Assembly: GCA_030770425.1 (NCBI GenBank)
Contig: JASJFT010000301.1
Coordinates: 1 to 45,445, forward strand
Origin: Darksidea phi
Lineage: Eukaryota > Ascomycota > Dothideomycetes > Pleosporales > Lentitheciaceae
Direction: 5' to 3'
Length of the DNA stretch: 45,445 nucleotides
Shown: positions 20,818 through 31,268 of the stretch, piece after piece
Layout: every line of letters begins with the position of its first letter
Numbering within the stretch: the first letter of the stretch is position 1
Program-made: the position numbers and the translations under genes
The notes under the pieces: generated by a model
What the model was told of the DNA's origin: nothing
Database searches by the model: none
Seen by the model: only the letters and a program-made list of their open reading frames with translations

Positions 20818-21724
20818 CTATAACCCCCTTTTTGCCCGTAGGATTGCTGCAATTCCTTCCCCGTCAGCATTGCCCTGGAGGATAGTGCTCGTCCCATGGG
20901 CCTTGTTGCCTTCGTATAGTCTTTCTATAGGCACATTAGCCTGCCGCTCCACAAGATCTGTGTTGAATATATCTGCGTCGTCAAACGCCTCATTACCGAT
21001 CCACGACACCTTATTCACGAGGTTCAGCGCTCGTATATCCTCATCTGTAAGAGGTACCGTGCCATTACCTTGCAGAGTTAGCGTGAATAAAGATGCTTGT
21101 GTGGATATACAGTACTGTTTCCGTTGGAGCTCCTTCCTTCGAGCTGGGCGGCGATAGAAAGCCTCTGGCCAAGGATTAGTTGCACGTTTCTATCGACCCG
21201 TTGAACAATCGCTAAAGCTGCCGTAAGCCCGTCGCGCATACTGCCGCTTAGTCCAACATGCGCCGTGAGGATTCGTGCGGTGAGGTCCGCCTTTGCCTGA
21301 CTCAAGCGAGCGAAGAGATCATCTAGGCGTTTTTCGTCGCGGTCTCCACTCGTAAATGCATGCGTATACTGCCTAGCTTTGCTGTTTCCCAGGCGTGTAG
21401 AGAGAGCATCCAGCTCGTCCTGCAGCTCTTTCCCTAGCTCTATAATCACCTGGATCTGCTCCTGGATCGCTGGCGTCCGCAGCTCTGCTTCGTCTTGAAC
21501 GAGCCTCAGCGTGCTAAGCAAGTTCTCAAGCTGGTCCTTATATCCATCAAGCCGGTTCGACGCGCCGTGTACCTTATCCCTTGCATCGCGAATCTTTTGT
21601 ACGATGGTGATCGCTTGAGCAAGCAGCTGAGAGACGGCAGCCGTGCCACCGATCACCTCCTAGTATGTTCTGTTAGGCTTCTCCTTTTGTTGCAAATGAT
21701 TCCAAAACATACCAATCCTGACAT
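20818..21724 (-). CDS. Candidate prion-type cell-death effector: HeLo/SesA-like domain plus C-terminal amyloid-like motif
   Basis: Three exons, join(20818..21068,21116..21659,21713..21724), 268 aa. The first exon is only 12 nt (ATG TCA GGA TTG). It splices through a GTATGT..ACTAG intron to GAGGTGATCGGTGG, giving MSGLEVIGGTAAVSQLLAQ, the usual start of fungal STAND-associated N-terminal helical domains (HeLo-like/SesA group). Residues about 1-180 are predicted helical (DARDKVHGASNRLDGYKDQL, then ALSTRLGNSKARQYTHAFTS). The second intron (GTACTG, CTAAC branch, GCAAG) restores NGTVPLTDEDIRALNLVNKV. Near the C-terminus (236-257; DNA 20854-20919) is LYEGNKAHGTSTILQGNADG, which matches the N-terminal motif of the divergently transcribed NACHT-WD40 protein. 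By analogy with HET-s-type pairs, it should switch to amyloid when templated by the NLR, the N-terminal domain then damaging membranes. The pairing is an inference; the motif match is seen directly. Confidence 0.8.
20854..20919 (-). other. Amyloid-like signalling motif in the small effector gene
   Basis: Encodes residues 236-257. Pattern: Y-E-G-N-K-A-H-G-T-S-T-I-L-Q-G-N-A-D-G-E. The G-x-S-x4-G-N-x2-G spacing is that of HET-s-related amyloid motifs (HRAM). Nine of twenty positions are identical to the NLR motif at 22101-22169, and two more are conservative (K/R, E/D). Confidence 0.7.
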
Positions 21725-22070
21725 TATCACTCGATCGTGTGTTCCGTATATTCACAAAGACAAATGATGGATCGTGCCGTTCTTTTCTCTGTATTCAGCT
21801 GAGGCAAGAGTACTCGGCAAAGTTGGATGCGCGCGGTTCAGCTGGGGCTTGGCAGGACCACAGCCTTGCTGAACCGCCAGATCTTCTGTCTCCCTTCAGC
21901 TTGCAGCATCAGCTATTAGATCCTTCTCGGACTGTTCACATTCGACATTTGCTTCCCAAGACCCGCACAGCAACTCCCTCCCGTTCCTCAGTCTGCCGGC
22001 TAGCTGGAGTGAACTAGTACACTTCCTCCGCTAGCGCAAAGCCATCCGAGACGGTGCGTGGACCGCACCG
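21725..22070. promoter_or_regulatory. Bidirectional promoter of the effector/NLR pair
   Basis: This 346-bp spacer lies between the divergent start codons at 21724 (minus) and 22071 (plus), so it must hold both promoters. No other gene fits. No clear TATA box was identified. Shared control would keep the two partners co-expressed, as in known NLR/effector pairs. Confidence 0.6.
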
Positions 22071-24834
22071 ATGCAGCCCACCACTCCCCGCACCGTCACG
22101 TACGCCAGCAACCGAGCGGACGGCGAGTCGACCAACATCTACGGAAACGTCTATGGCGACGTGCACTTTCCCGGCAAGCCCAGCAAGGCTGGCGAGTTAA
22201 CCCCTCAGCAGTGCCTCCATGACCTGCGGGTGACGGACCCGCGCGAAGACCGGGCGAGGATCGAGCAGGACAAGGACAGGCTGGTTAGGGACTGTTATGC
22301 ATGGATATTAGAAGATCTCAGCTTCCAGCAATGGCAGACACAGAGCGACTCGCGGCTGCTGTGGATCAAGGGCGACCCAGGCAAAGGCAAGACGATGATG
22401 ACGATGGGTGTGATTGCGGAGCTGGGTCAAAGAGACGGAGCCGGAATTAAGCCAAGATGGATGTCGAGGATGCTAGCGAAACTGAAGCTCAGCTCCAAGC
22501 CCTGCCTGGTAGCCTACTTCTTCTGCCAGAGCACGCGGCCAGAGCTTAACAATGCCGTCTGCGTCCTGCGCGGTCTGATCTATCTGCTTGTAGAGCAAAA
22601 GCCAGAGTTGATGCGATACGTGCAGAAGCGGTACGAGACGGCAGGCAGGCAGCTTTTCGAAGGTGCTAATGCCATCTATGCGCTGCGGGAGATGCTGTCG
22701 GAGATGCTAAACGACGACGCCCTACCGATGACGTACCTTCTCGTTGACGCGCTCGACGAATGCACCTCTGGCTTGTCGGATCTGCTGCACATCATCACCG
22801 ACGCCAGCCTTGCACGACGGGCGACGGTCAAGTGGCTGGTGACGAGCCGCAACCTGCCACACATCGAGCGGCATCTACAGCCGGACTCGCGCGGTATCAA
22901 GGTCAGCCTCGAGGTCAGCGCCAGGCATGTGTCGAAAGCAGTGGCGGCGTTTGTCAACTTCAAGGTGCGGCGCCTGGCAGCTGTGCAGAGGTACGACGGC
23001 GAGACGCAGGCAGAGGTGCAGCGGCAGCTTGGCGACAAGGCCGAGGGCACGTTTCTGTGGGTGTCGCTGGTGTGTAGAGAGCTGGAGGGTGTAGAGCATT
23101 ACCGCGTGCGAGAGGTGCTACAGGAACTACCGCCTGGGCTGGACCCGCTGTACGAGCGCATGATGGGACACATTTTAGCCCAAAAACGCATACAAACAAC
23201 CACTTTTTGCAAAGACATCCTCCGGTCAGTCACGCTCGCGTACCGTCCGCTGCAAGTGGAGGAAGTAGCTACTACTACCGGCCTTCCCCTAAACCAGTTC
23301 GGCAGTGTCCAAGGCGTCCTCGACCTCATCAGTCGCTGCGGCTCGTTCCTGACAGTCCGAGACGGCACGGTATTCTTTGTTCACCTCTCAGCTAAAGACT
23401 ACTTTACGTCAGGCAATGGTAAGCAGATATTCGATGGCGCAGTGGCAGACGAGCAAGGACGGATGGCCCATCGGCTGCTAGATGCAATGGACAGTACGCT
23501 GCAAAGAGACATTTGCGGTCTGCAGAAGCCAGGAGCGCGAATACGGGAGGCTACAAATAAGATTAAGAACAGTAGTCTCCCGCGACTCGCATATGCGTGC
23601 GAGTACTGGATTCAGCACCTGCAGGCAAGGGCTAGAGACAGCGGTGAGATACTGGTAGACGGCGGCAAAGTCCACAGGTTTCTTCAAAAACATCTCCTCC
23701 ACTGGCTAGAAGCTGTAGGTCTGCTGCAGAGGATGCCGGAAGCTATATTAGCGTTGCAGGCGCTGCAGGATATGCTTAAGGTAAGCTGTAGGCGGACATG
23801 AAGGTAGCTATATTGCTAATACTGGTAAGGGGCCTAAAAGCATAACAGTGTCCGAGGCAGTTCACGATGCGCTGCGGTTTGCGATGTGGAGCGTAGCTGG
23901 GGTCCAAGAAGCGCCGTTGCAGGTGTACTACGGTGCGCTTGTGTTTGCACCAGAGCAAAGCATTGTGCGGAGGCAGTACTTTCGAGACATACTAGGACGG
24001 GTGCAGGTGAAATGTGGACTTGATAAAGACTGGGGACGTCTACTGCAGACGCTCGAGGGCCATACGGACGATGTCACCAGCGTAGTCTTCTCGCCGACGG
24101 GAGATCGACTGGCATCGGCTTCAAGGGATAAGACGGTACGGGTGTGGGATGCGAAAATAGGGCAGCTACTGTATACCCTTACGGATTATACAGGTGATAT
24201 CAACAGCGTAGTCTTCTCGCCGACGGGAGATCGACTTGCATCGGCATTGGCGGATGAGACGGTGTGGGTATGGGATATGAAGACAGGGCGGCTACTATAT
24301 ACCCTCAAGGGCCATACGGGCTTTGTCACCAGCGTGGTCTTCTCGCCGACGGGAGATCGACTAGCATCGGCATCGGCGGATGAGACGGTGCGGGTATGGG
24401 ATACGAAGACAGGGCAGCTACTACATACCCTCAAGGGCCATACGGGCTTTGTCACCAGCGTGGTCTTCTCGCCGACGGGAGATCGACTAGCATCGACTTC
24501 GTGGGATGAAACGGTGCGGGTGTGGGATGCCAAGAAAGGGCGGCCATTGCACACCCTCCAGGGCTGTAGGGATATCAGCCTGATTTCTTTTTCATCGGAT
24601 GGATTTTGTCTTAAAACAAACAGAGGGACTATCTCGTTATCATCGTCTCTATCTATAACTTCTCTATTATCCTTCCAGCAGCATATTCTTGTAAAGCACG
24701 GCTGGCTAACAGTAGACTCAGAGGATACACTTTGGCTTCCTATTGAATTTAGACCTGGTCCTATTTCTGTCCTAGATCAGCAAGTTGCTATAGGTTATTT
24801 GTCTGGTCGTATTCTATTAGTAGAGTTTTACTAA
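22071..24834 (+). CDS. NACHT-WD40 STAND protein (NWD type) with N-terminal amyloid-like motif
   Basis: Two exons, 22071..23780 and 23830..24834, 904 aa. The 49-bp intron (GTAAGC donor, GCTAATAC branch, GGTAAG acceptor) keeps phase 0. There is no large N-terminal effector domain. Instead the first 35 residues carry NRADGESTNIYGNVYGDVHF, which matches the C-terminus of the divergent small gene. NACHT follows: LLWIKGDPGKGKTMM (Walker A 101-108), TYLLVDALDEC (Walker B, about 222-231), VTSRN, LGDKAEGTFLWVSLVCREL and VFFVHLSAKDYF. Then four near-identical 42-residue WD40 repeats (VFSPTGDRLASAS, VRVWDAK), a degenerate fifth, and a closing DTLWLPIEFRPG/GYLSGRILLVEFY block. By family knowledge the WD40 propeller senses non-self, NACHT oligomerises, and the N-terminal motif templates the effector. 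The gene appears intact. Confidence 0.88.
22101..22169 (+). other. Amyloid-like signalling motif at the NLR N-terminus
   Basis: Encodes residues 11-33 of the NACHT-WD40 protein: Y-A-S-N-R-A-D-G-E-S-T-N-I-Y-G-N-V-Y-G-D, then VHF. It aligns without gaps with the C-terminal motif of the divergent gene and fits the HRAM spacing G-x-S-x4-G-N-x2-G. Confidence 0.7.
24040..24543 (+). repeat. Four tandem 126-bp WD40 units, near-identical
   Basis: Units begin at 24040, 24166, 24292 and 24418. The blocks GTCTTCTCGCCGACGGGAGA and TCGACT(G/T/A)GCATCG are shared by all units. Differences concentrate at a few codons: the residues after GHT/YT (DDVT, GDIN, GFVT, GFVT), the position before DET/DKT (SR, LA, SA, SW) and the D/M/T/A of WDxK. 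This is the high-internal-conservation pattern known for fungal NLR repeat domains. Confidence 0.85.
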
Positions 24835-26400
24835 ATTCTATTTCTTATTACGTAATATCTCTTACTATTTTCTAACGCTGATCCCTTTTGTCTTCTTAGC
24901 TATTTATATGTATAGCCGTGTATATATATACCGGTAGTCTTTTTTTTAACCTATAATTACTTATATTATGTGATGTAAAGCGTATAGTACTCCTAAAACT
25001 ACTACTTGCTGACACATCCTTCCTATAAGTTACGCTTTACCGTATGTAGTAAGTAGCGCTTGGACATATTCGATGAACAGGTGTTGCAGCCGCGTGCGAG
25101 GCTGCTATGGCCCTCGAGCATCTGTAGGCGCTCGCTCTAGCCGTCGCCTATAGCCGTCTTAATAGCGATCTATTCCAGATCTTCGTGCTGAAATAGCCTC
25201 TTTACTAAACTCGTTATTAGACTGAACAACAGCGTAGATGTATATATCTGAAGAGGGCTACTCTTAATTGCCCCCTTGTTAGTCCAATTTTTCTTTAAAC
25301 CTTACATAACTGGGGCTCTTTTTAATACTGTTCGCGCGTTGACCTATTGAAAGGGAAACTTACGAGAGACGCCAGTGTTAACTCTTGTAGCCCCGTTCAA
25401 TGCCCTTGTATAACTTATTATAGGTCAGTAGTACTAATCGTAGTGTTATTAGTTGGCCCTGGACCTGAATCCTGCGGACTCGGCGCTCTATTAGTAGTAA
25501 TAGTAATAGCCTCCTCTCAACACTCTTAGACGAGTATAAGAACAGCCTCCTTCCCTTCACTGGTAAACTCTACACCCTCACCGGTCAGATCCCCACCAGA
25601 CTTCTTAGCCTGTCTTCTATCACTAGCTACTATAAAGCTCCTTAATTTGCTCACTACAGCCTTTATATTTGCTGGAGTGTCCTTCGCCCTTCCTACATCC
25701 GAGGGAGCGGTCGAACCTATTACTAGGGATATCGTCTCTACGGGAACCACCGAGGAAGGCCTTCCTTTTACTATTACGAAAGGCACGCGTACGGTAACCG
25801 ATACTAAAAGTAAGTTTTACCTCTAGGGAGTTTGAGTAATCGACGGTAGATAAACTCAAGAGTAGGGAGTTAAGAAAAGAGGCTAATATATCTTAAAATA
25901 GTCGCCTAGTAACTTATAGGATTTCTTAAACGGAACCGAAGTTAGTCTTACGAAACGTAAGTATAGCTTTACGTAGACAACTTAGAAGGTACTAGAGAGG
26001 ATACTACCCTAAACTATAACTAATAGTATAGTAATAAGTACTACTACTATAATAGGGTAATAAGTAACCGAGGCGACTCCTACTAGGGATTCTAGGACTA
26101 CTATACTACCCATACTATTAATAGGAGTAGTACTAGTATTTATAGTAACTCTAAGTCGTATACAGTCGTATACGATTAAGTAGCTACCGATAGTTAAGAT
26201 TAAATATAAAATTATTAACTTCTATAGCTAGCCGTATATAGTAGAAATAGATAAGTATAGAATAAAATTTTTAGACTTAATTAACTAGTATTAATAGACT
26301 TAGAATAGTATAAGGAAAGATATATTCTAGCTTAATAATTATATCTAGTACTATTTCGACGTAAACTCTAGGTAAAGAAGAAGAGAAGAATTCGAAATAG
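24835..26400. repeat. AT-rich RIP-like island with transposon-relic appearance
   Basis: The sequence turns strongly TA-rich after the NLR stop, most clearly at 24840-24980 and 25860-26400, with long runs built from CTA, TAG, ATA and AGTA. A less altered middle (25060-25860) shows open stretches on the minus strand (25526-25859), none with motifs I recognise. This composition is what RIP leaves of a transposable element. No ends or coding domain can be identified. Confidence 0.6.
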
Positions 26401-27514
26401 AATATTAAGATAATGACGTGTGCTGCAAACCTCTTGGAGACCACTTCTTCACCTGCTCCCCTTCGAAACACCAACGCTCACGCCAACATCTCTGACCTAC
26501 ACCGACAAATTGAGCGTCTCCAGCGCAACCCTGCGGCCGGTGCGGATTGACTATGCTCCCTGCACCTGGTGGCGACATATGACGCTGAGCCACTTTCATT
26601 ACCGTACCCTTCTTCGTGCCCATGCTTACACTAAGTTAATGTCTGGAGAACATTGCGCGATTTGCGACACAACGCGATAACCTCTAGGCAGAGTGGCGTC
26701 GCGTGTGCGCGGCGGAATGCGTTCCCGCTTCCGCAAAACGAGCTACGGGCCTTAGACGTGAAGTCATCAGTAAAGAGGGTCTGGTCATTGCTTGCACAAA
26801 AGCATTCTTGAGCTTCATCGCAACTCCTGCGCTCGCAATCCGCCTTAGAAGCCGAGTAATGTTTAATAGAAGAAAGCAGGCCTGCAACGTCGGCGGCGTC
26901 GTCTGCGTGGAAGACCGACGTCGTTGGAGCCCAAACAACCACGCAGCGCACGCCCGCCCATCGGAAGTTGCCGGGCGCACGCTCAGAAAATGAAAAGCGA
27001 TATGCGGCGCGTGACTCAGGGGAGACTTAAAAGACGAAGGTGAGCCAGCAGCGAGCAGGACCACGGCTCCGAGTCTCGGAAACGGAAGGATTCCACGTTT
27101 GGTCCGGTTCGTCGATTACCTGCGCTACTAGCAGTCAAGGCGTGCGCTGTTGACGACCACGGCGCGTGGATCATATCGACCAGATGCACGCAATCGAGTG
27201 GTCCGTGGCGCACACCACACGCCACCATCATTCAGCATATGCATGTCAATCACACAAGTCTGCCTCCCGCCGATACGAGGTCGCCCCAACACCGTGCCGC
27301 TATGTGAAAAGCACAAAGTTTACATTTCTTTTTCGCACACCGATCGAGCCGTCGTCTACGTATCGCCCCTCTCTCCATCCAGCGGATACAAATACTGCAG
27401 CGAGACTCATCCGCACGGATGAGCGTAGCATGGTCGCCGGACGTCAGTCCCCGCTTCGTTTGTTTGAATGCTTGGACCTTTGATTGACTTCGACATTTTG
27501 TGTGCGTCGACGCC
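26401..27514. other. Intergenic, normal composition
   Basis: Composition returns to balanced at about 26405, a sharp boundary with the island before it. I find no gene; the open frames on both strands (26420-27483) overlap each other and lack domain signals. The last few hundred bases should contain the promoter of the rhodopsin-like gene. Confidence 0.45.
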
Positions 27515-28580
27515 ATGGCGACAGAACAGCACGCGCGGCTGAATGCCAGCAATGCGATTTCCGGGCTCGTTGGTGTTGTGTTTCTACTAGCCATCGCCCT
27601 ATTCACCTACACCGTCCGCATGTACACTAGGATCCGTCCCGTGTTCAAGTTAGCTGCCTCCGACTACTTTGTGACAGCTGGGCTAGTAAGTCGACTCCCG
27701 CACTCGTCTCACTGCAACCGCTCTAAGACATCACGCACAGGTCTGCGAGCTGATCACGCTCTCTTTTCAGCTGGCCACCATAGATCTAGGCGCGTCGGGC
27801 TACGACGAATACATTTCACCAACGGCCCGGATCAAGATCGGGAAATTCTTCTTTGCCCTGGGTCTCGTGTCATTCTGGGCTTCGTCCCTGGCGCGGATAT
27901 CGATAGGATGCATGCTCCTCCGCTTTCCCATATCCAAGGCCTGGAAAATGACGCTCTGGATCCTGCTCGCCATCCAGCTCATCATGCCCATCGGCGCCAA
28001 CATCTGGGCCCTACTGCAGTGCCGGCCCGTCCGCGCCATGTGGGAGCTCGTACCGACGGCAGTCTGCTGGTCGGACACGGTCTCCCAGATGTACGGGTAC
28101 ATATACGCAAGTAGGTTCCCGCAGCCATCACCATTCAGCAAACGCTAATATATAGTAGGCTTCGGCACGCTAAGTGACCTCATCTTTGCTACCATGCCCG
28201 TCCACCTCTTCTGGTCGCTGCATCGCCCTGTCCTGGAACGCATGCTAGGAATTGTGCTCATGGGCTTCGGCACCATCGCGGCCGTAGCAGGTGCCATGAA
28301 AATCTACCACATCAGCGCGTGGAACCCGCGAGAGGCGCAATTCAGGGACTGGGTCCCGCTTTTGTGGTGGTATCGCGTCGAAGAGATTGGGCTGATTGTT
28401 GCGGCTTGCGCGCCGTTCCTTAAGCCGCTAATGGAGCGCGCTCTGCAGGGGCTTGGTGCTTCGCCGTTCCGGTTTCGCACCATTAGACTGAATACGTTGC
28501 GCGAGGAGAAGGCCCAGAGGAGGAGTAGTCCTGGAAAAAAGGAATTGTCGGATGCGACTCAGTGTGGCTTGCAGAAGTAG
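27515..28580 (+). CDS. Rhodopsin-like seven-TM fungal membrane protein
   Basis: Three exons, 27515..27685, 27741..28110 and 28159..28580, 320 aa; introns of 55 and 48 bp with GTAAGT/CACAG and GTAGGT/AGTAG ends. ATG 27515 (MATEQHARLN) precedes the first hydrophobic segment directly. Seven hydrophobic helices are visible: SGLVGVVFLLAIALFTYTV, YFVTAGLVCELITLSFQLAT, FFFALGLVSFWASSLARISI, LWILLAIQLIMPIGANIWAL, FGTLSDLIFATMPVHLFWSL, LGIVLMGFGTIAAVAGAMKI and EEIGLIVAACAPFLKPLM. The motifs R-x-Y-x-R after TM1, LLQCRPVRAMWE and EEIGLIVAACAPFLKP are typical of the large fungal 'rhodopsin domain' integral membrane family often found in secondary-metabolite clusters. The family's role is poorly defined; these are not light-sensing opsins. 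It sits alone between a RIP island and a PD-(D/E)XK pseudogene. Confidence 0.88.
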
Positions 28581-28780
28581 ATTGCAGTAACGTGCATCCA
28601 ATCGTAACGGAACAACCGCCGTGGTGGAACACCACCAGCACTTTCTACCACAACAACGCCAACAACGACCGCACCGCTTAGATACTCTCGGGATAGATAC
28701 TTGGGCTCTTTAGATTCCCATATACTTGATATCTTGGGCGTGACTGCCCTGTCGACTTTATAATATCGCATCTCACTAAG

Positions 28781-29510
28781 GTGCATCCCTGCGTAGCGGG
28801 ACGGCTAGTGGACGAGCTGCTGTAGGAGCTACCTACTATACGGGATATTATTTCGCTGTCGTACCGGTGTTCGGTGAATCGAGACTATGAGACCGAGTGG
28901 AATAATCGCGTATATACTAAGGTACTAGAGCTGGCGTTGGGAAATGATAAGATGAGTGTTAGGTTCCGAAGCGTATAAGTACTCTTCTACCCTTTAAGGA
29001 CTTGGGACACTTAAAGAGCATCGCTAACCAGAGTGATCTCTAGAACTGTAGCTAGAATCGTACCGGAATATCGCCATATACATTCGAACAACCTTACCAC
29101 TAGTAAGATCGTCGGTTACGCTATTTATCTTAAGCCCTCCGGTCCCGTACGCGACATTATATTATCCCTTATCGGTATGTCGACCGATTCTATTAGCTAC
29201 GTTGGCTACGAGGGTCTGTGTACTCGACCTATCGCTATATCGATCGAAACCAAGACCGAGAGTCGGACCGTGGAGGAGGCGAAGGTACAACTGGGCGTGT
29301 GGGTTGCGGCGCAGGTGGTATAGATCGAGGCACTCGTGGGGCAGCTTGCTCCGCTTAGGGTGAAGAAGTTGGCAGCAGAGGTACGGCCTGGCCGACCGGA
29401 ATCGGAGATGGTCACACGAGGTCGACGGAAAGCCGCGGGAGCGGTGGCAGGATGTCGCGAGCGGAGCAGCCACAGACGCAGGAACCCACCCCGTCTCCCA
29501 CCGACGTGAT
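28781..29510 (+). pseudogene. PD-(D/E)XK nuclease-like gene, degraded (copy 1)
   Basis: One plus-strand frame from about 28781 reads EWNNRVYTKVLELAL, then a stop near 28975. A second run (29033-29323) reads TVARIVPEYRHI, TSKIVGYAIYLKPSGPVRDI, YEGLCTRPIAISIETKTESR and TVEEAKVQLGVWVAAQ. This is the fungal PD-(D/E)XK-like family: an acidic residue in the [KM]-x-[DG]-Y-[AC] strand, then (S/D)-x-E-x-K. Here the usual VDYAI/VDFCI reads VGYAI, so the Asp is replaced by Gly. Stops occur at about 28823, 28975 and 29321. The proteins are of unknown function; catalytic activity is not established for the family as far as I know. A second copy lies at 35524. Confidence 0.65.
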
Positions 29511-30170
29511 GGTCCCGGATCCCTTTGCCTACTCACATCCTTACCGATGTCGCCCATAGTCTCCTGCCCGACATCGAATTACTCTCACCTGCGGTCTAGC
29601 GTCATTCTTAATCCTCCACCTGTTCCCTCTACCGCCCACACGCACGCCGAACCTAATAGCACGACATGAGGGAGCTGGGCAGGCTCCTTCGTTGTCTGTG
29701 TTTGATTGTCATATTTCAGTTTCGGCTCCTGCTCGGAGGTGGAATATGGAGTGCTATGTCCTAGAATAGATGTAGCTGGGGTGCAAAACAGGAACCAGTA
29801 ATGACGCGTAGGTGAATTGGCTAAGCCAGGAGTAACTTAACTTACTCGTTTCTGGATTGCGGGCATGCGGCCGTCCTATACGCAAACCCGCTGCTCCTTT
29901 GCGCTGCTCCTAGCACCCTCTACACAACCCACACCCTAAGCCCTTCTCCGGTGGACTGGTGTTGGTGGCCAATGTGGGATGCGGGGTTACAACCTCCTGT
30001 ACAGACATTATGGATTGGATCTTCCTCAGCGCCCTGCACCCAGATTACCACGACTCCTCCTGATGATTGCGTTACGCACCTGATCAACAAGACACAATCA
30101 CTGCAAGAAACAATGTACGTTGACCAAAGAGCCCCCCACACCCCCAGGAAGAGAGGAAGAAGCCAGCGCG
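29511..30170. other. Intergenic, nothing recognised
   Basis: Spacer between two pseudogenes. No frame shows domain motifs; compositional bias is mild. Confidence 0.45.
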
Positions 30171-30545
30171 ATGGGAGTCACAGCAAGTCTGCCTATGTAT
30201 ACTGTGGAAGATGTACCCGGGAAGAGCAAAGTTCTCATCGTAGCTAAGAATATTCCTAAGGGTACGCACATCCTTTCTGAGATACCTATTATGACTTCGG
30301 GACAAGATAACGTAGACATGGAGTCGCTAGGGATTCGTATCTATTAGCAAGTTCGCTTATTAAATAAAGACCAGCGACGAGAGTTTATCTCTATGGCTAA
30401 TATCTATATATACACCGACGCCACCGATAGGTACCAAGGTATCTTTCGGACGAATGCGCTACCTACTGGACCGTGCCTAGATATTGGGGGTGTTTTTCTG
30501 ATCGCGTCCCGTATCAATCATGCCTGTGACAACAACGCTAAGGGA
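30171..30545 (+). pseudogene. SET-domain protein, truncated with in-frame stop
   Basis: ATG 30171 starts MGVTASLPMYTVEDVPGKSK, then IVAKNIPKGTHILSEIPIM (the SET N-terminal strand), TAG at 30345-30347, and in the same frame QVRLLNKDQRREFISMANI, YTDATDRYQGIFRTNALPTG, DIGGVFLIASRINHACDNNA. The last holds the SET core R-x-N-H-x-C. After about 30545 the sequence departs abruptly from the family, so the rest of the SET domain and the post-SET cysteines are missing. Fungal SET proteins of this group are often found in expanded, poorly characterised families. The stop could be a CAG-to-TAG change. Confidence 0.75.
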
Positions 30546-31268
30546 GGGCAACGTAAATGTAGCAGGAGAGGCGCGTATTGGCTGGTTGGTTGTCTCCCTT
30601 CGGCCTGGAGTGAGATGTTTTTCGGCACTTCCCGGTGTCTCCCCATCGATTAGAGGCGGTGCAAAATTTCTCACTTACTAGCTTTCTTTGAGAGTGCCCA
30701 GAGTGGAAGAGGCGGTTTTGGTGGACATGTGTGCGCCATCTTTGATGGAGAGTCGAGCAACCAAATCATGGCTAGAAGCACTAAATGTTCTACTGAAATC
30801 TGGCATCACTGCATCGAACCTCCACTATATTCGGGTTTACCCCGAAATCAACAACCCCACATTGCCGTGGATCCTTTATTCCTTCGTGTTTGCACTCAAT
30901 CGGATAGTTTTGCTGGCATTCAGCTGCCCAGCTTTGGTCTGGACCGCCTCTCGGCTGTAGGTACTGCAAGTGGCTCCGCCCAGCTTCATCAGCTACAATC
31001 AACGTGTTACAATATTCCGGAAGAGGCAATACACAGCGAATATGTTCGTGTCACATATTGGCAGCCAGCAAAGCATCTCAGCCGTACAGAGGCATCAGTT
31101 ACCGCAACTCTGAGCTGCTTGAGCAGGTGACGTATTTAGACTGCGACCCATCCGCCGAAATGGTAAATCAAGAGAGCAGAAACTATCTCCCAGAACTCCA
31201 TTACAACTGACTTGTCTTCCTTCTGAATTCAATATAATTGCAACACTTCCAAAACTACATCATAAACA
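30546..31268. other. Intergenic, origin of sequence unclear
   Basis: The sequence after the SET break does not resemble any family I know. Open frames on both strands (30688-30960, 30729-31130, 30790-31029) overlap and compete; none is convincing. The last 100 bp should hold the promoter of the secreted protein gene. Confidence 0.4.

Noticed and set aside
25526..25859. Minus-strand open frames as a retroelement remnant
   Set aside because: No reverse transcriptase, integrase or transposase motif could be read; only the RIP-like composition of the surroundings supports a transposon.
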